Positions 27,350 through 34,465 of a stretch of 39,421 nt of DNA are shown one piece after another (the first letter of the stretch is position 1; each line of letters opens with the position of its first letter). Position numbers and translations under genes: made by a program. Under the pieces are notes generated by a model, which was not told the origin of the DNA, searched no databases, and saw only the letters and a list, made by a program, of their open reading frames with translations. Source of the stretch: an uncultured Lachnospiraceae bacterium (GTDB taxonomy: Bacteria; Bacillota; Clostridia; Lachnospirales; Lachnospiraceae); NCBI GenBank assembly GCA_946626215.1, contig CAMOUD010000007.1, positions 1 through 39,421 on the forward strand, given 5' to 3'.

Positions 27350-27433
27350 AAAAAGACCCGGCGGCCCGCCCGGACTGCAGTCCTTGCATGCGGATCGTCA
27401 GGTCATTTGATTCTTTCGAAAGGGGTAATCCGC
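27350..27433 (-). other. structured leader RNA of the rnf operon (candidate attenuator or riboswitch)
   Basis: The 286 bases between rnfC and the hydrolase gene hold no gene. On the minus strand, GCGGAT (27433-27428) and ATCCGC (27395-27390) can close a stem enclosing CTTTCGAAAG. Next comes the perfect palindrome GGACTGCAGTCC (27383-27372), and then a GC-rich hairpin (27373-27357, one mismatch) followed by TCTTTTT. The last two structures share two bases, so they may compete like an antiterminator and a terminator. No known riboswitch class was recognised. Confidence 0.45.
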
Positions 27434-27498
27434 GAACGGAAGGAGATCTCCGGTCCCGGAACACAAAAATCCCGCTTCCGGACACTCATCCGTTAAAC

Positions 27499-27527
27499 AG
27501 AATAGCATCGAAAGCGGGGTTAGTCAC
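27499..27527 (-). promoter_or_regulatory. promoter of the rnf operon
   Basis: On the minus strand -35 GTGACT (27527-27522), 17 bases, -10 TATTCT (27504-27499) with a TGC extension before it. Transcription would start near 27492. Confidence 0.6.
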
Positions 27528-27588
27528 GGCTTACTTAATTAGGGCTGCCGATTGTTCAGCTTTTCATACACTTGTCTCCATGTTGCAT

Positions 27589-28494
27589 TCACGGATCATA
27601 CTGCTCTGTAAACCTCCAGAGGATGTCCCTGTATCTGGCAGGGTCCGACTGCATGGACTCCGCGTGACCGGCGCCGGGGAAGAGATGGCGCTCGGCGATG
27701 TCCCCCGCCGCCTCCAGGATCCTCAGGCTGTGGTCAGGGGTAATGAAGTCATCCTCCTCTCCGTGGATGAGGCAGAGAGGGGTCCGGACTTCCGGATCCT
27801 TAAAGGTATCGATGGGCCTGGCCTCAGAAAAGGCGTAGCCGAAGAAGGCCCGGCAGCCCAGGTCGGCCAGCCAGACGGCTCCCGCCGGGATCCTGCTTGC
27901 CTTCAGGCCGATCTCCAGGACCGGAACGATCTCGGCAAAGGGACAGTCCGCCACAGCGAACTGGACCTGGGGATGGTAGCGCAGGGCCGTAATGACCGTG
28001 GAGGCTCCCAGGGATTCCCCGTGAAGCCCGATATGGATGTCCTTTCCGAACCGGTCCCTGGCGTCCAGGATGACCTGGATCAGGTCCTGGCTTTCCTTCA
28101 GTCCGTAGGTGCAGGGGGCCGGTTCATTCTCCCCGTGTCCCCTCTGGTCATAGACGATGCAGTGGTAGCCCATGTCGTGGTAGGCGGATACATATTTCAG
28201 GCTCCCGTAGCGGTTGAGGCTGTAGCCGTGGACCAGGATCACATAGTGGTCCGTTTCCTCCTCTGCCCGGATCAGGGCCGCATGGAGCTTATAGCCGTCG
28301 GGAGCCGTGACCTGATAGGGCTCCATGGGCAGGTCCGCGTAGGGGGCCAGGGCCAGGGACTCCTTCTTCAGCTCCTCCTGCCGGGTCTCCTCCAGAGTAT
28401 AGCGGGGACCCCGGGCCGCGTGGGCCGCCAGGGCGTAGCAGGCGCCGGCCGCCGCCGCCATGGCCGCGGGCATGGCAAGCCATGTCTTTCTCAT
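27589..28494 (-). CDS. membrane-anchored alpha/beta hydrolase
   Basis: The 301-residue protein has an N-terminal hydrophobic anchor or signal (about 5-26), then an alpha/beta-hydrolase fold. The oxyanion segment is ILVHGYSLN, the nucleophile elbow is GLHGESLGAS (Ser within G-x-S-x-G), the acid is in IHGEEDDFI and the histidine in GAGHAES. The conserved YDQRGHGEN segment is also present. It resembles the FrsA/YqkD-type serine hydrolases of Firmicutes; the substrate is unknown. AAGGAAA lies 8 bases before the ATG. It starts 10 bases after the YgjP-type gene and is the last gene of the long minus-strand run, followed by the rnf leader region. Confidence 0.85.
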   Translation of the reverse strand: MRKTWLAMPAAMAAAAGACYALAAHAARGPRYTLEETRQEELKKESLALAPYADLPMEPYQVTAPDGYKLHAALIRAEEETDHYVILVHGYSLNRYGSLKYVSAYHDMGYHCIVYDQRGHGENEPAPCTYGLKESQDLIQVILDARDRFGKDIHIGLHGESLGASTVITALRYHPQVQFAVADCPFAEIVPVLEIGLKASRIPAGAVWLADLGCRAFFGYAFSEARPIDTFKDPEVRTPLCLIHGEEDDFITPDHSLRILEAAGDIAERHLFPGAGHAESMQSDPARYRDILWRFTEQYDP

Positions 28495-28504
28495 AGTGTT
28501 TTCC

Positions 28505-29077
28505 TTATCCTTCCTGATGTCCGGCCCCTGCCAGCATCCTGGCCATCAGGGCGGGGCCATTGTCCCTGAGCCATTTTTCTCTGTCTCTGTAATCCGGCAG
28601 GACCTTTTCCACCTCCCGCCAGAAGCGGGGAGAATGGTTCATCTCCTTCCGGTGGCAGAGCTCATGTACGATCACATAATCCCGGATCTCCTCCGGCACC
28701 AGCATGAGAAGGCAGTTGAAGTTCAGATTCCCTCTGGCTGAGCAGGAGCCCCACCGGGTCTTCTGGTTGCGGATCGTGATCCGTCCGTAGGTCACGCCCA
28801 TGACGGAGGCAAAGTAGGCGGTCCTGGGCGGTATGACCGCCAGGGCCCGGTCCGCCAGGGCCCGGACCTCCTCCATGGAGAGGGGCTTTGCCCCTCCCTT
28901 CGGAAGGGCCTTCTTCCTGTGCGCCTCGATCCAGTCCTCCTTTTCCTTAATAAAGGAGGCGATCACGGAGGAGGGCAGGCGCCGGGGCGCCCGGACCAGG
29001 ACATTCCCGTCCGGCATGATCTCCAGAGCCAGGCTCTTCCGGCTGCTCCTTTTGATAAAAACCCTGTAGTCCCCCAT
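28505..29077 (-). CDS. YgjP-type zinc metallopeptidase (M48-like, DUF45)
   Basis: The 190-residue protein shows the DUF45/YgjP pattern: 'RWGSCSARGNLNFN' at about 109-121, then the zinc-binding HELCH at 138-142 with a third histidine at 148 (MNHSPRFW), and the C-terminal 'LPDYRDREKWLRDNG'. Members are predicted metal-dependent proteases with no clear target; in many genomes they lie near restriction or repair genes, but not here. The gene starts 9 bases after the unknown 267-residue gene and is followed by the hydrolase gene 10 bases later, so all are likely on one transcript. Confidence 0.9.
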   Translation of the reverse strand: MGDYRVFIKRSSRKSLALEIMPDGNVLVRAPRRLPSSVIASFIKEKEDWIEAHRKKALPKGGAKPLSMEEVRALADRALAVIPPRTAYFASVMGVTYGRITIRNQKTRWGSCSARGNLNFNCLLMLVPEEIRDYVIVHELCHRKEMNHSPRFWREVEKVLPDYRDREKWLRDNGPALMARMLAGAGHQEG

Positions 29078-29086
29078 GCGTCAGGC

Positions 29087-29890
29087 TCACTCCATCATTT
29101 CCATCAGGCGGAGGATCTCCCTGCTTCCGGCAGTCAGGGCCTCCTCCAGGCTCCTCTCCCTTCCCAGGATGGCCAGGACCTTTTCGGAAAGAAAGCTTTC
29201 TTCCCTCTCCCGCGCCGCTTCAGTCCGGGGACTGTCTCCCAGGCCCGCGGACAGGGATCCCAGAAAGCCGCAGGCGGCCTCTCCCGCTTCTCCCCGGGGC
29301 GTTCCCTTTCTCCGGGCGAAATCCCCTTCAAAGGAATCCACGGTCCGGGCGGCAGACAGGGCCGCTGCCCGGCCTTCCTCTCCCCCGTAGTCCGCCTCCT
29401 CCAGGATGCGGAAGAGGTTGGACAGAAGGGCTTCCCCGCCGGGATCGGCCAGGACCGGGACAGCCTCCCTGAGGGCAGGGGGCATTTCCCCCGCCTCCGA
29501 GATCCAGGCCGTCAGGTCTCCGGGGGAGACCCTGTCAGGCAGAAGGAAGGAAAGGGGCTCCATGCCCATCCTCCCGGGTACTGTCAGGCCAAGCTCCGGG
29601 GCGTTTTCCTCCAGGAACTTGAGGACGATCAGAAGCGCGGCGGCCGCGGCCGCGTCCCCTCCGTCCGTCCTGCCGGCAGTATACTCTCTCAGCCACCTGC
29701 CGATCCTGTCCCCCCGGCCTCCGGCGGAGGGATGGACAGTCCTTCCCTCCTCCTCCGAAAGGCACTCCTCCAGGGCCTTCTGGCCTCTTTCCATCTCATG
29801 GAGGAGCCTGCGTCTTTCTCCTGCCAGGACCTTCAGGCGCTCCAGGAGCTCGCCGCGGTCCAGGTCTGCTTCCGACAACTTGATGATCAT
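29087..29890 (-). CDS. unknown soluble protein with N-terminal coiled coil
   Basis: The 267-residue protein was not recognised. It begins with a charged helix likely to form a coiled coil (about 10-48, 'ELLERLKVLAGERRRLLHEM'), then a mostly helical acidic body with several proline/glycine breaks. No membrane segment, signal peptide or catalytic motif is visible. AGGA lies 8 bases before the ATG at 29890. It starts 10 bases after the SEC-C gene and ends 9 bases before the YgjP-type gene, so it is well embedded in the operon. Confidence 0.6.
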   Translation of the reverse strand: MIIKLSEADLDRGELLERLKVLAGERRRLLHEMERGQKALEECLSEEEGRTVHPSAGGRGDRIGRWLREYTAGRTDGGDAAAAAALLIVLKFLEENAPELGLTVPGRMGMEPLSFLLPDRVSPGDLTAWISEAGEMPPALREAVPVLADPGGEALLSNLFRILEEADYGGEEGRAAALSAARTVDSFEGDFARRKGTPRGEAGEAACGFLGSLSAGLGDSPRTEAAREREESFLSEKVLAILGRERSLEEALTAGSREILRLMEMME

Positions 29891-29900
29891 GATGTCTGTC

Positions 29901-31094
29901 CTATTTTCCTGTTCCGGGAGCCCCGTGACAGGCTGCCGCCGTCTTTCCGCTCCCGCAGGGACAGGGATCTCCGGGAAAGACCTTCCATTCCCGGTTCCCG
30001 ATCCCGATCTTCATGATGCTCAGTTCAGAGGCAGGCGACCATTTCAGGTCCGGGTCCCTGCCGGCGGCCTGCCGCAGGACCAGATAGGCCCGGCGGGTAC
30101 CGGGCATGATCAGGCGGACGCAGGCCGGGGAACTTTTTTCCTCGAAGGCCTCCGTCTCCAGCCGGGTATGGCCCCGGAGGGACAGAAGCCTCGTGTCTGC
30201 CGCGGCCTCCCGCAGCCTCCTCAGAAAGAGGGGGATGTCCCTGTCCCTGGTAAAGACCAGCCGGTTCCCGGCCAGCTCCAGGACCAGGCTCCTGTAATCC
30301 TCATCCTCGGTCAGCCTGGCCCAGATCTCATAGACCAGCTCCGAAACGGCCGTCTCGTCCATGGGCTGGGTCTCCTTCAGGAAGTCCCGGAAGGCCTGCC
30401 AGGCGGAGGACCGGAGGGTATAGAGCCCGTTCCAGTGCTCCTCGATCTCCTCGTAGGAGGGCTCGTAATACAGGCTCCCCTCCTGGGACCGGAGAAGGTC
30501 TCCGCAGGTCTCCCTGTCCCCGAATCGGTCAAAAAGAAGAAAGCCTGCCGTCAGGGTGCAGTCCTTCAGGTCCTGGGGGATCTCCGCGAAGAGGGTCCGG
30601 ACCCTGTCCTCGGACATGATATAGAGGGGGTGCCTGCGGCCCATCCTGACAAAGAGGTCCATGGGCAGGACCCCGTAGCAGGTCTCGCAGAAATAGAGGC
30701 ACCGCATGAGCCAGGAGATCCGCCGCCTGTAGTAGTGGAAGGCCCTGTCCGCGCAGTTCCGATAAGCCGCGGCCGCGTCCTCGGGGATCGAGATCCTTCC
30801 GTCCTCCCGGGACCAGAAGAGATAGTCCAGGTCATGGAGCCGCATGAGGTCCATGTACTCGCTCCGGGCCGGCACATAGGGGCAGGCCATGGCCTTCTCG
30901 AAGATCCGGATCTGTTCGTCCGTCAGGATCCCCATCCGTTTCCGGAAGACCTCCGGATCCAGGAGCCATCCCGCGATCCGGCCTGCCAGATCCTTCAGGG
31001 AGAGTCCTTCAGTGCCGGTCAGGCCCAGGCTGTCGGCGTAGGCAGCCAGCTCGTCTCTTGTGTATTTTTCCAGATTGGCGGCAAGCCTGGACAC
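29901..31094 (-). CDS. SEC-C motif protein of unknown function
   Basis: The 397-residue protein ends with a clear SEC-C zinc motif, DPCPCGSGKTAAACHG (C-x-C-x8-C-H), as at the end of SecA and many small bacterial proteins. The N-terminus ('YTRDELAAYADSLGLTG.. SLKDLAGRIAGWLL') looks like a SAP or Rho-N-type helical domain, which often binds nucleic acid. The middle is helical and was not recognised. I prefer the GTG at 31094, which has GGAGG 8 bases upstream, over the GTG at 31103, which overlaps that site. It lies 17 bases after the metallophosphoesterase gene. Confidence 0.75.
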   Translation of the reverse strand: MSRLAANLEKYTRDELAAYADSLGLTGTEGLSLKDLAGRIAGWLLDPEVFRKRMGILTDEQIRIFEKAMACPYVPARSEYMDLMRLHDLDYLFWSREDGRISIPEDAAAAYRNCADRAFHYYRRRISWLMRCLYFCETCYGVLPMDLFVRMGRRHPLYIMSEDRVRTLFAEIPQDLKDCTLTAGFLLFDRFGDRETCGDLLRSQEGSLYYEPSYEEIEEHWNGLYTLRSSAWQAFRDFLKETQPMDETAVSELVYEIWARLTEDEDYRSLVLELAGNRLVFTRDRDIPLFLRRLREAAADTRLLSLRGHTRLETEAFEEKSSPACVRLIMPGTRRAYLVLRQAAGRDPDLKWSPASELSIMKIGIGNREWKVFPGDPCPCGSGKTAAACHGAPGTGK

Positions 31095-31111
31095 GGCCCT
31101 CACCTCCCTCT

Positions 31112-31762
31112 TCAGCGGACCCGGATGGTGCCGGGAAGGAACCTCCCTGTCTTTTTCTGTTCCTTGTCTTCGATTTCCAGGATCGTCCAGCCGAAGCCGT
31201 TGATGATCCTGGTCCCCGAAGAATGGATGGTCTCTCTTTTGAAATCCCAGGTATAGGTCCTGTGGACATGCCCGTGGATCATGTAGGCGGGCTTTCTTCT
31301 TTCCAGAAAGCGGTTGAAGCAGGCAAAGCCCCGGTGGGGCAGGTCGTCCATGTCTCCCCAGCCCCTGGCGGGGGCGTGGGTCAGCAGGATATCCAGGCCT
31401 CCCGAAAGCCCGGTCATGGCCAGGGCCCGCAGGACCCTGCGGGACATCTGGCCCTCCGTGTACATGCAGGAGGAATCCTTGTATTTCAGGGACCCTCCCA
31501 GGCCCAGGATCCGGATCCCCTTATAGACCGCGACTTTGTCCTCTATGCAGACGCAGCCCTCGGGCGGATGCTCCAGATACTCCGTATCATGGTTCCCACG
31601 GACATAGAGAAGGGGCAGGTTGGTCATCGTCACCAGAAAATCCAGGTAGCGGCGATCCAGGTCTCCGGCCGAAAGGATCAGTTCCACGCCTTCCAGCCTG
31701 GCGGGGTCGTAGAAGTCCCAGAGGGCTCTGGCCTCTTCGTCGGCTACGATCAGGATCTTCAT
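31112..31762 (-). CDS. metallophosphoesterase (calcineurin-like)
   Basis: The 216-residue protein has the calcineurin-like motifs in order: ADEEA at the position of the usual DxH, GDLD, RGNHD, LLTHAP and HGHVHRTY. The first motif lacks the typical D-x-H histidine, so one metal ligand may differ. Such small enzymes cleave phosphodiesters, for example cyclic or dinucleotides; the substrate is unknown. It starts inside the end of the ParB-like/BMP gene (four-base overlap, ATGA), with GGAGGAAGGG upstream, which suggests coupled translation and related jobs. Confidence 0.87.
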   Translation of the reverse strand: MKILIVADEEARALWDFYDPARLEGVELILSAGDLDRRYLDFLVTMTNLPLLYVRGNHDTEYLEHPPEGCVCIEDKVAVYKGIRILGLGGSLKYKDSSCMYTEGQMSRRVLRALAMTGLSGGLDILLTHAPARGWGDMDDLPHRGFACFNRFLERRKPAYMIHGHVHRTYTWDFKRETIHSSGTRIINGFGWTILEIEDKEQKKTGRFLPGTIRVR

Positions 31763-33738
31763 TTTTCCCTTCCTCCCCCGTCTTCCGGGACAACGCCGCT
31801 GATCTTCACGCTGGAGCGCTTCTCCTCCCGGAGCCTGTCTCCGGTAAGGATCCTGCCGTCCACGTTGTCAGCCAGCCAGTTCATGGTAATGATCTGTCTG
31901 CCGGTCAGGCGCGGCGCGTTCTCGGCCAGGACCAGCCCTTTCTGGCTGCGCAGCTCTCCGTCAAAGGGAGAGATGGAGCCGGAGGTGATGCCCTTTCTCA
32001 GGATATTGACGAGCTTCCTTACGCTGTAGGGAAGGTGGTCGGACATGACGACGTCAATGACGCCGTTGGCCATGCCGTACCAGTAGTTGAGGGCCCTGTC
32101 GTCCCGGTCCAGGCCCCTTGCCTTATAGGACCCGTCCAGGATGGACTGGACGATCATCCTGTAATAGGTGCCCCAGTCCCAGATGGGAGCGGCCAGGTTC
32201 TCCCGGGTCCCGTCCTCCCGGACCCGGTAGACGCCGTAGCGTCTTTCGGGATCGCTGGGCCTGACCAGGTCCGGCCCGGAGATCACACGGATCCCGTCCC
32301 TCAGGAATTCCTTTTCCCAGGCATAGTCATCGCCGCCTTCCTCGATGTCGGTGGACCAGCGCAGGCAGATCCTGCACTGGGGATCCACCAGGGAAGCGCC
32401 GATGGCAAAGGCGTTGATGCCGGCGATGATCCCGTAAAGGGGATAATCGGCCTGGTAGCCGATCCGGTGGTCCTTGGCCTGGGTCGCCGCCAGGGCTCCC
32501 ATGAGGAACTTGGCCTCATGCATCCGGGCATAGTAGGTCCGGACGGCCTTGGAGGACAGGTTGACCGAGCAGTTGAGGATCTTCAGCTCGGGGTGGGCGT
32601 AGGCGGCCCGGAGGGCGCCGGGCATCAGGGAGGGCGAGGTCGTAAAGACAATGGCCTCCTTGTCGGCCGCGGCCGCGTCCACGGCCTTCAGGACATCCGC
32701 CTCGGTCCTGCAGTTCGGGAAGGCCATGGTCTCCACCAGGCCCCCGTAGTAGGATTCCAGGCTCTTCCTGCCCAGCTCATGGCCGAAGATCCAGCCGGAG
32801 TCTTCCGGCTCCCTCTCATAGAGGAAGGCGGCCCGGAGGGGATTGGCCTTGGAATAGCCGCTGCCGGTCAGCAGGGTCATCAGCTCCCCGGCCGCCGCCT
32901 GGGCCGGCCTGGGCCTTCCCAGCTGCTCCGGAGCGTCCACCAGGGAAATGGCCTCCTCCCCGCCCTTTCTGACCAGGATCTCCCGGCGCAGGTCGGAGAT
33001 CCTGCGGGCGATCAGGTCCTTGCCGTCAAAGGGCAGGGTCTCCAGCGGATAGACGCTGATATAGGTCAGGAAGGCGTCTCCTGTCTCCACGCCCTTGTCC
33101 CTCTCCCGGGATTCAAAGACCTCGGCGAAGCGGCGGAAGCCGTCCCGCAGGAGCTCCCTCTTTTCATCGGGCCAGGGGGTCTTCAGGTCCATGCCGGCCA
33201 GCTCGGCCAGCTGGGCATAGGATCCCCTCTTTGTAAAGACGATCTCAAAGAATTCCGTGACCCTGAAAAAGTCCAGGAATTCCCAGTAGATCTCCACTCT
33301 CTCGCTGCCGTCCCGGACCGGCATGATCCGGGTGACATTGCCGGTGATGGAAAAGGCCCCCGTATAGGACATGACAGAGACCCTCTTGTTGCCCTCCTCC
33401 ACATAGAAGCGGTTCAGGTACTCATAGACCTTGATGGGTTCCCGGATCCCGTCCTCCAGCTGGGAATCATAGAGCCTGGACCACTTGACGGCAAATTCCG
33501 AATTCGGCTCCAGCAGAGGCATGAAGTTGGAAGCAAAGGCATTCTGCCTGCCCCGGGTCCTGGTCCCCGCGATCAGGGACAGGGGGACCTCCCGGATCCC
33601 CAGAGGGAACTCGGCCCCCGCGTCCTTCAGGTCCAGGAAATCCTCCAGGGCCGGCAGGTAGGGATCCTCTCCTTTCGCCAGCGCGGCCCTCCTGGCTCTT
33701 TCTCCTCTTTTTTTCGCGTTTACATAATCGTCTATCAC
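31759..33738 (-). CDS. cytosolic protein with ParB-like N-terminal and BMP/PnrA-type nucleoside-binding domain
   Basis: The 659-residue protein has no signal peptide or membrane helix. Its N-terminal third (about 45-140) resembles a ParB/Srx-type fold: 'VPLSLIAGTRTRGRQNAF', 'DGIREPIKVYEYLNRFYV' and EEGNKRVSV (114-122), which corresponds to the G-x-R-R/H-R loop of ParB-like nucleotide-using domains. A helical middle follows. From about 300 to 560 it resembles the BMP/PnrA substrate-binding family: 'FIFGHELG'-like strand, 'IVFTTSPSLMPGALRAAYAHPELK', and 'RIGYQADYPLYGIIAGINAFAIGA'. PnrA proteins bind purine nucleosides outside the cell; here the domain is inside. The start is GTG at 33738 with GGAGGAAAAG upstream. 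It overlaps the phosphoesterase gene by four bases and follows a Nudix gene. Confidence 0.75.
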   Translation of the reverse strand: MIDDYVNAKKRGERARRAALAKGEDPYLPALEDFLDLKDAGAEFPLGIREVPLSLIAGTRTRGRQNAFASNFMPLLEPNSEFAVKWSRLYDSQLEDGIREPIKVYEYLNRFYVEEGNKRVSVMSYTGAFSITGNVTRIMPVRDGSERVEIYWEFLDFFRVTEFFEIVFTKRGSYAQLAELAGMDLKTPWPDEKRELLRDGFRRFAEVFESRERDKGVETGDAFLTYISVYPLETLPFDGKDLIARRISDLRREILVRKGGEEAISLVDAPEQLGRPRPAQAAAGELMTLLTGSGYSKANPLRAAFLYEREPEDSGWIFGHELGRKSLESYYGGLVETMAFPNCRTEADVLKAVDAAAADKEAIVFTTSPSLMPGALRAAYAHPELKILNCSVNLSSKAVRTYYARMHEAKFLMGALAATQAKDHRIGYQADYPLYGIIAGINAFAIGASLVDPQCRICLRWSTDIEEGGDDYAWEKEFLRDGIRVISGPDLVRPSDPERRYGVYRVREDGTRENLAAPIWDWGTYYRMIVQSILDGSYKARGLDRDDRALNYWYGMANGVIDVVMSDHLPYSVRKLVNILRKGITSGSISPFDGELRSQKGLVLAENAPRLTGRQIITMNWLADNVDGRILTGDRLREEKRSSVKISGVVPEDGGGREK

Positions 33739-33792
33739 GTCTTTTCCTCCATGGGGAAAACGCGCGGATCTGTTTTCCTTCCGATGTCTGAC

Positions 33793-34413
33793 TTATGTTG
33801 CCGCCCCTGCCTCCAGGAAGGCAAAGGGATCCTCGTCCGCCAGGAAGTGCATGAGCTGGTAGGCGCACATGATGGCCACCTTCTCCTCCCGGAGGATCCG
33901 GCGGACCTCCTCCCGGTCGGCCAGGACGACCTCGATCTCCTCTCCCTCGTCCAGGTAGCGGGCGGATACCTGCCCCTGGGCGTAGCCGTAGACCGTAGCG
34001 CAGGATTCATCGGTCATGCCCACCGTGGTGAACCTGGCCTCCTGGTACATGGGATCCGCGTGGAGGGGCGTAAAGACCAGCCCCGTTTCCTCATGCATCT
34101 CCCGGGCCGCCGCCTCCTTCCAGTCCTCTCCCTCTTCCACCAGACCGGCCGGAAACTCATAGACAAAGTCGTTGATGGGATAGCGGTACTGGCGGATCAG
34201 GACCACTTTGTCACGGCCGGGCCCGTACAGGCTGTAAATGATGACCCCGTCGGGCCGGTTCTTCCCGGTGCTGATCTTCAGGTCCTCGATCTTCTCCGCC
34301 CGGGAGGACACGTAGTAGCGGGTGTCATGGCCCTTGTTGTTGACCGCCTCCAGCTCGAACATGTTGAGGAAGCGGTTATGGGTCATCATGCGGATCTTCT
34401 TGATGATAGCCAT
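33793..34413 (-). CDS. Nudix hydrolase (ADP-ribose pyrophosphatase type)
   Basis: The 206-residue protein has a complete Nudix box at residues 90-112 (G90, E96, R104-E105, E108-E109). The upstream segment 'VVLIRQYRYPINDFVYEFPAGL' is the signature of ADP-ribose pyrophosphatases, which split ADP-ribose to AMP and ribose 5-phosphate. I chose the ATG at 34413 with AAAGG upstream; the frame is open to 34506 into the transpeptidase gene. It lies 52 bases after the transpeptidase gene and 54 bases before the ParB-like/BMP gene. Confidence 0.88.
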   Translation of the reverse strand: MAIIKKIRMMTHNRFLNMFELEAVNNKGHDTRYYVSSRAEKIEDLKISTGKNRPDGVIIYSLYGPGRDKVVLIRQYRYPINDFVYEFPAGLVEEGEDWKEAAAREMHEETGLVFTPLHADPMYQEARFTTVGMTDESCATVYGYAQGQVSARYLDEGEEIEVVLADREEVRRILREEKVAIMCAYQLMHFLADEDPFAFLEAGAAT

Positions 34414-34465
34414 GGATTTCCAGCCTTTCTCTCCGGTCCCCGCGGGCCCGGACTGTATGAATACC

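Noticed and set aside
31759-33738. ParB-like/BMP protein considered as an ABC-transporter binding lipoprotein
   Set aside because: It has no signal peptide or lipobox and no permease or ATPase gene lies nearby.
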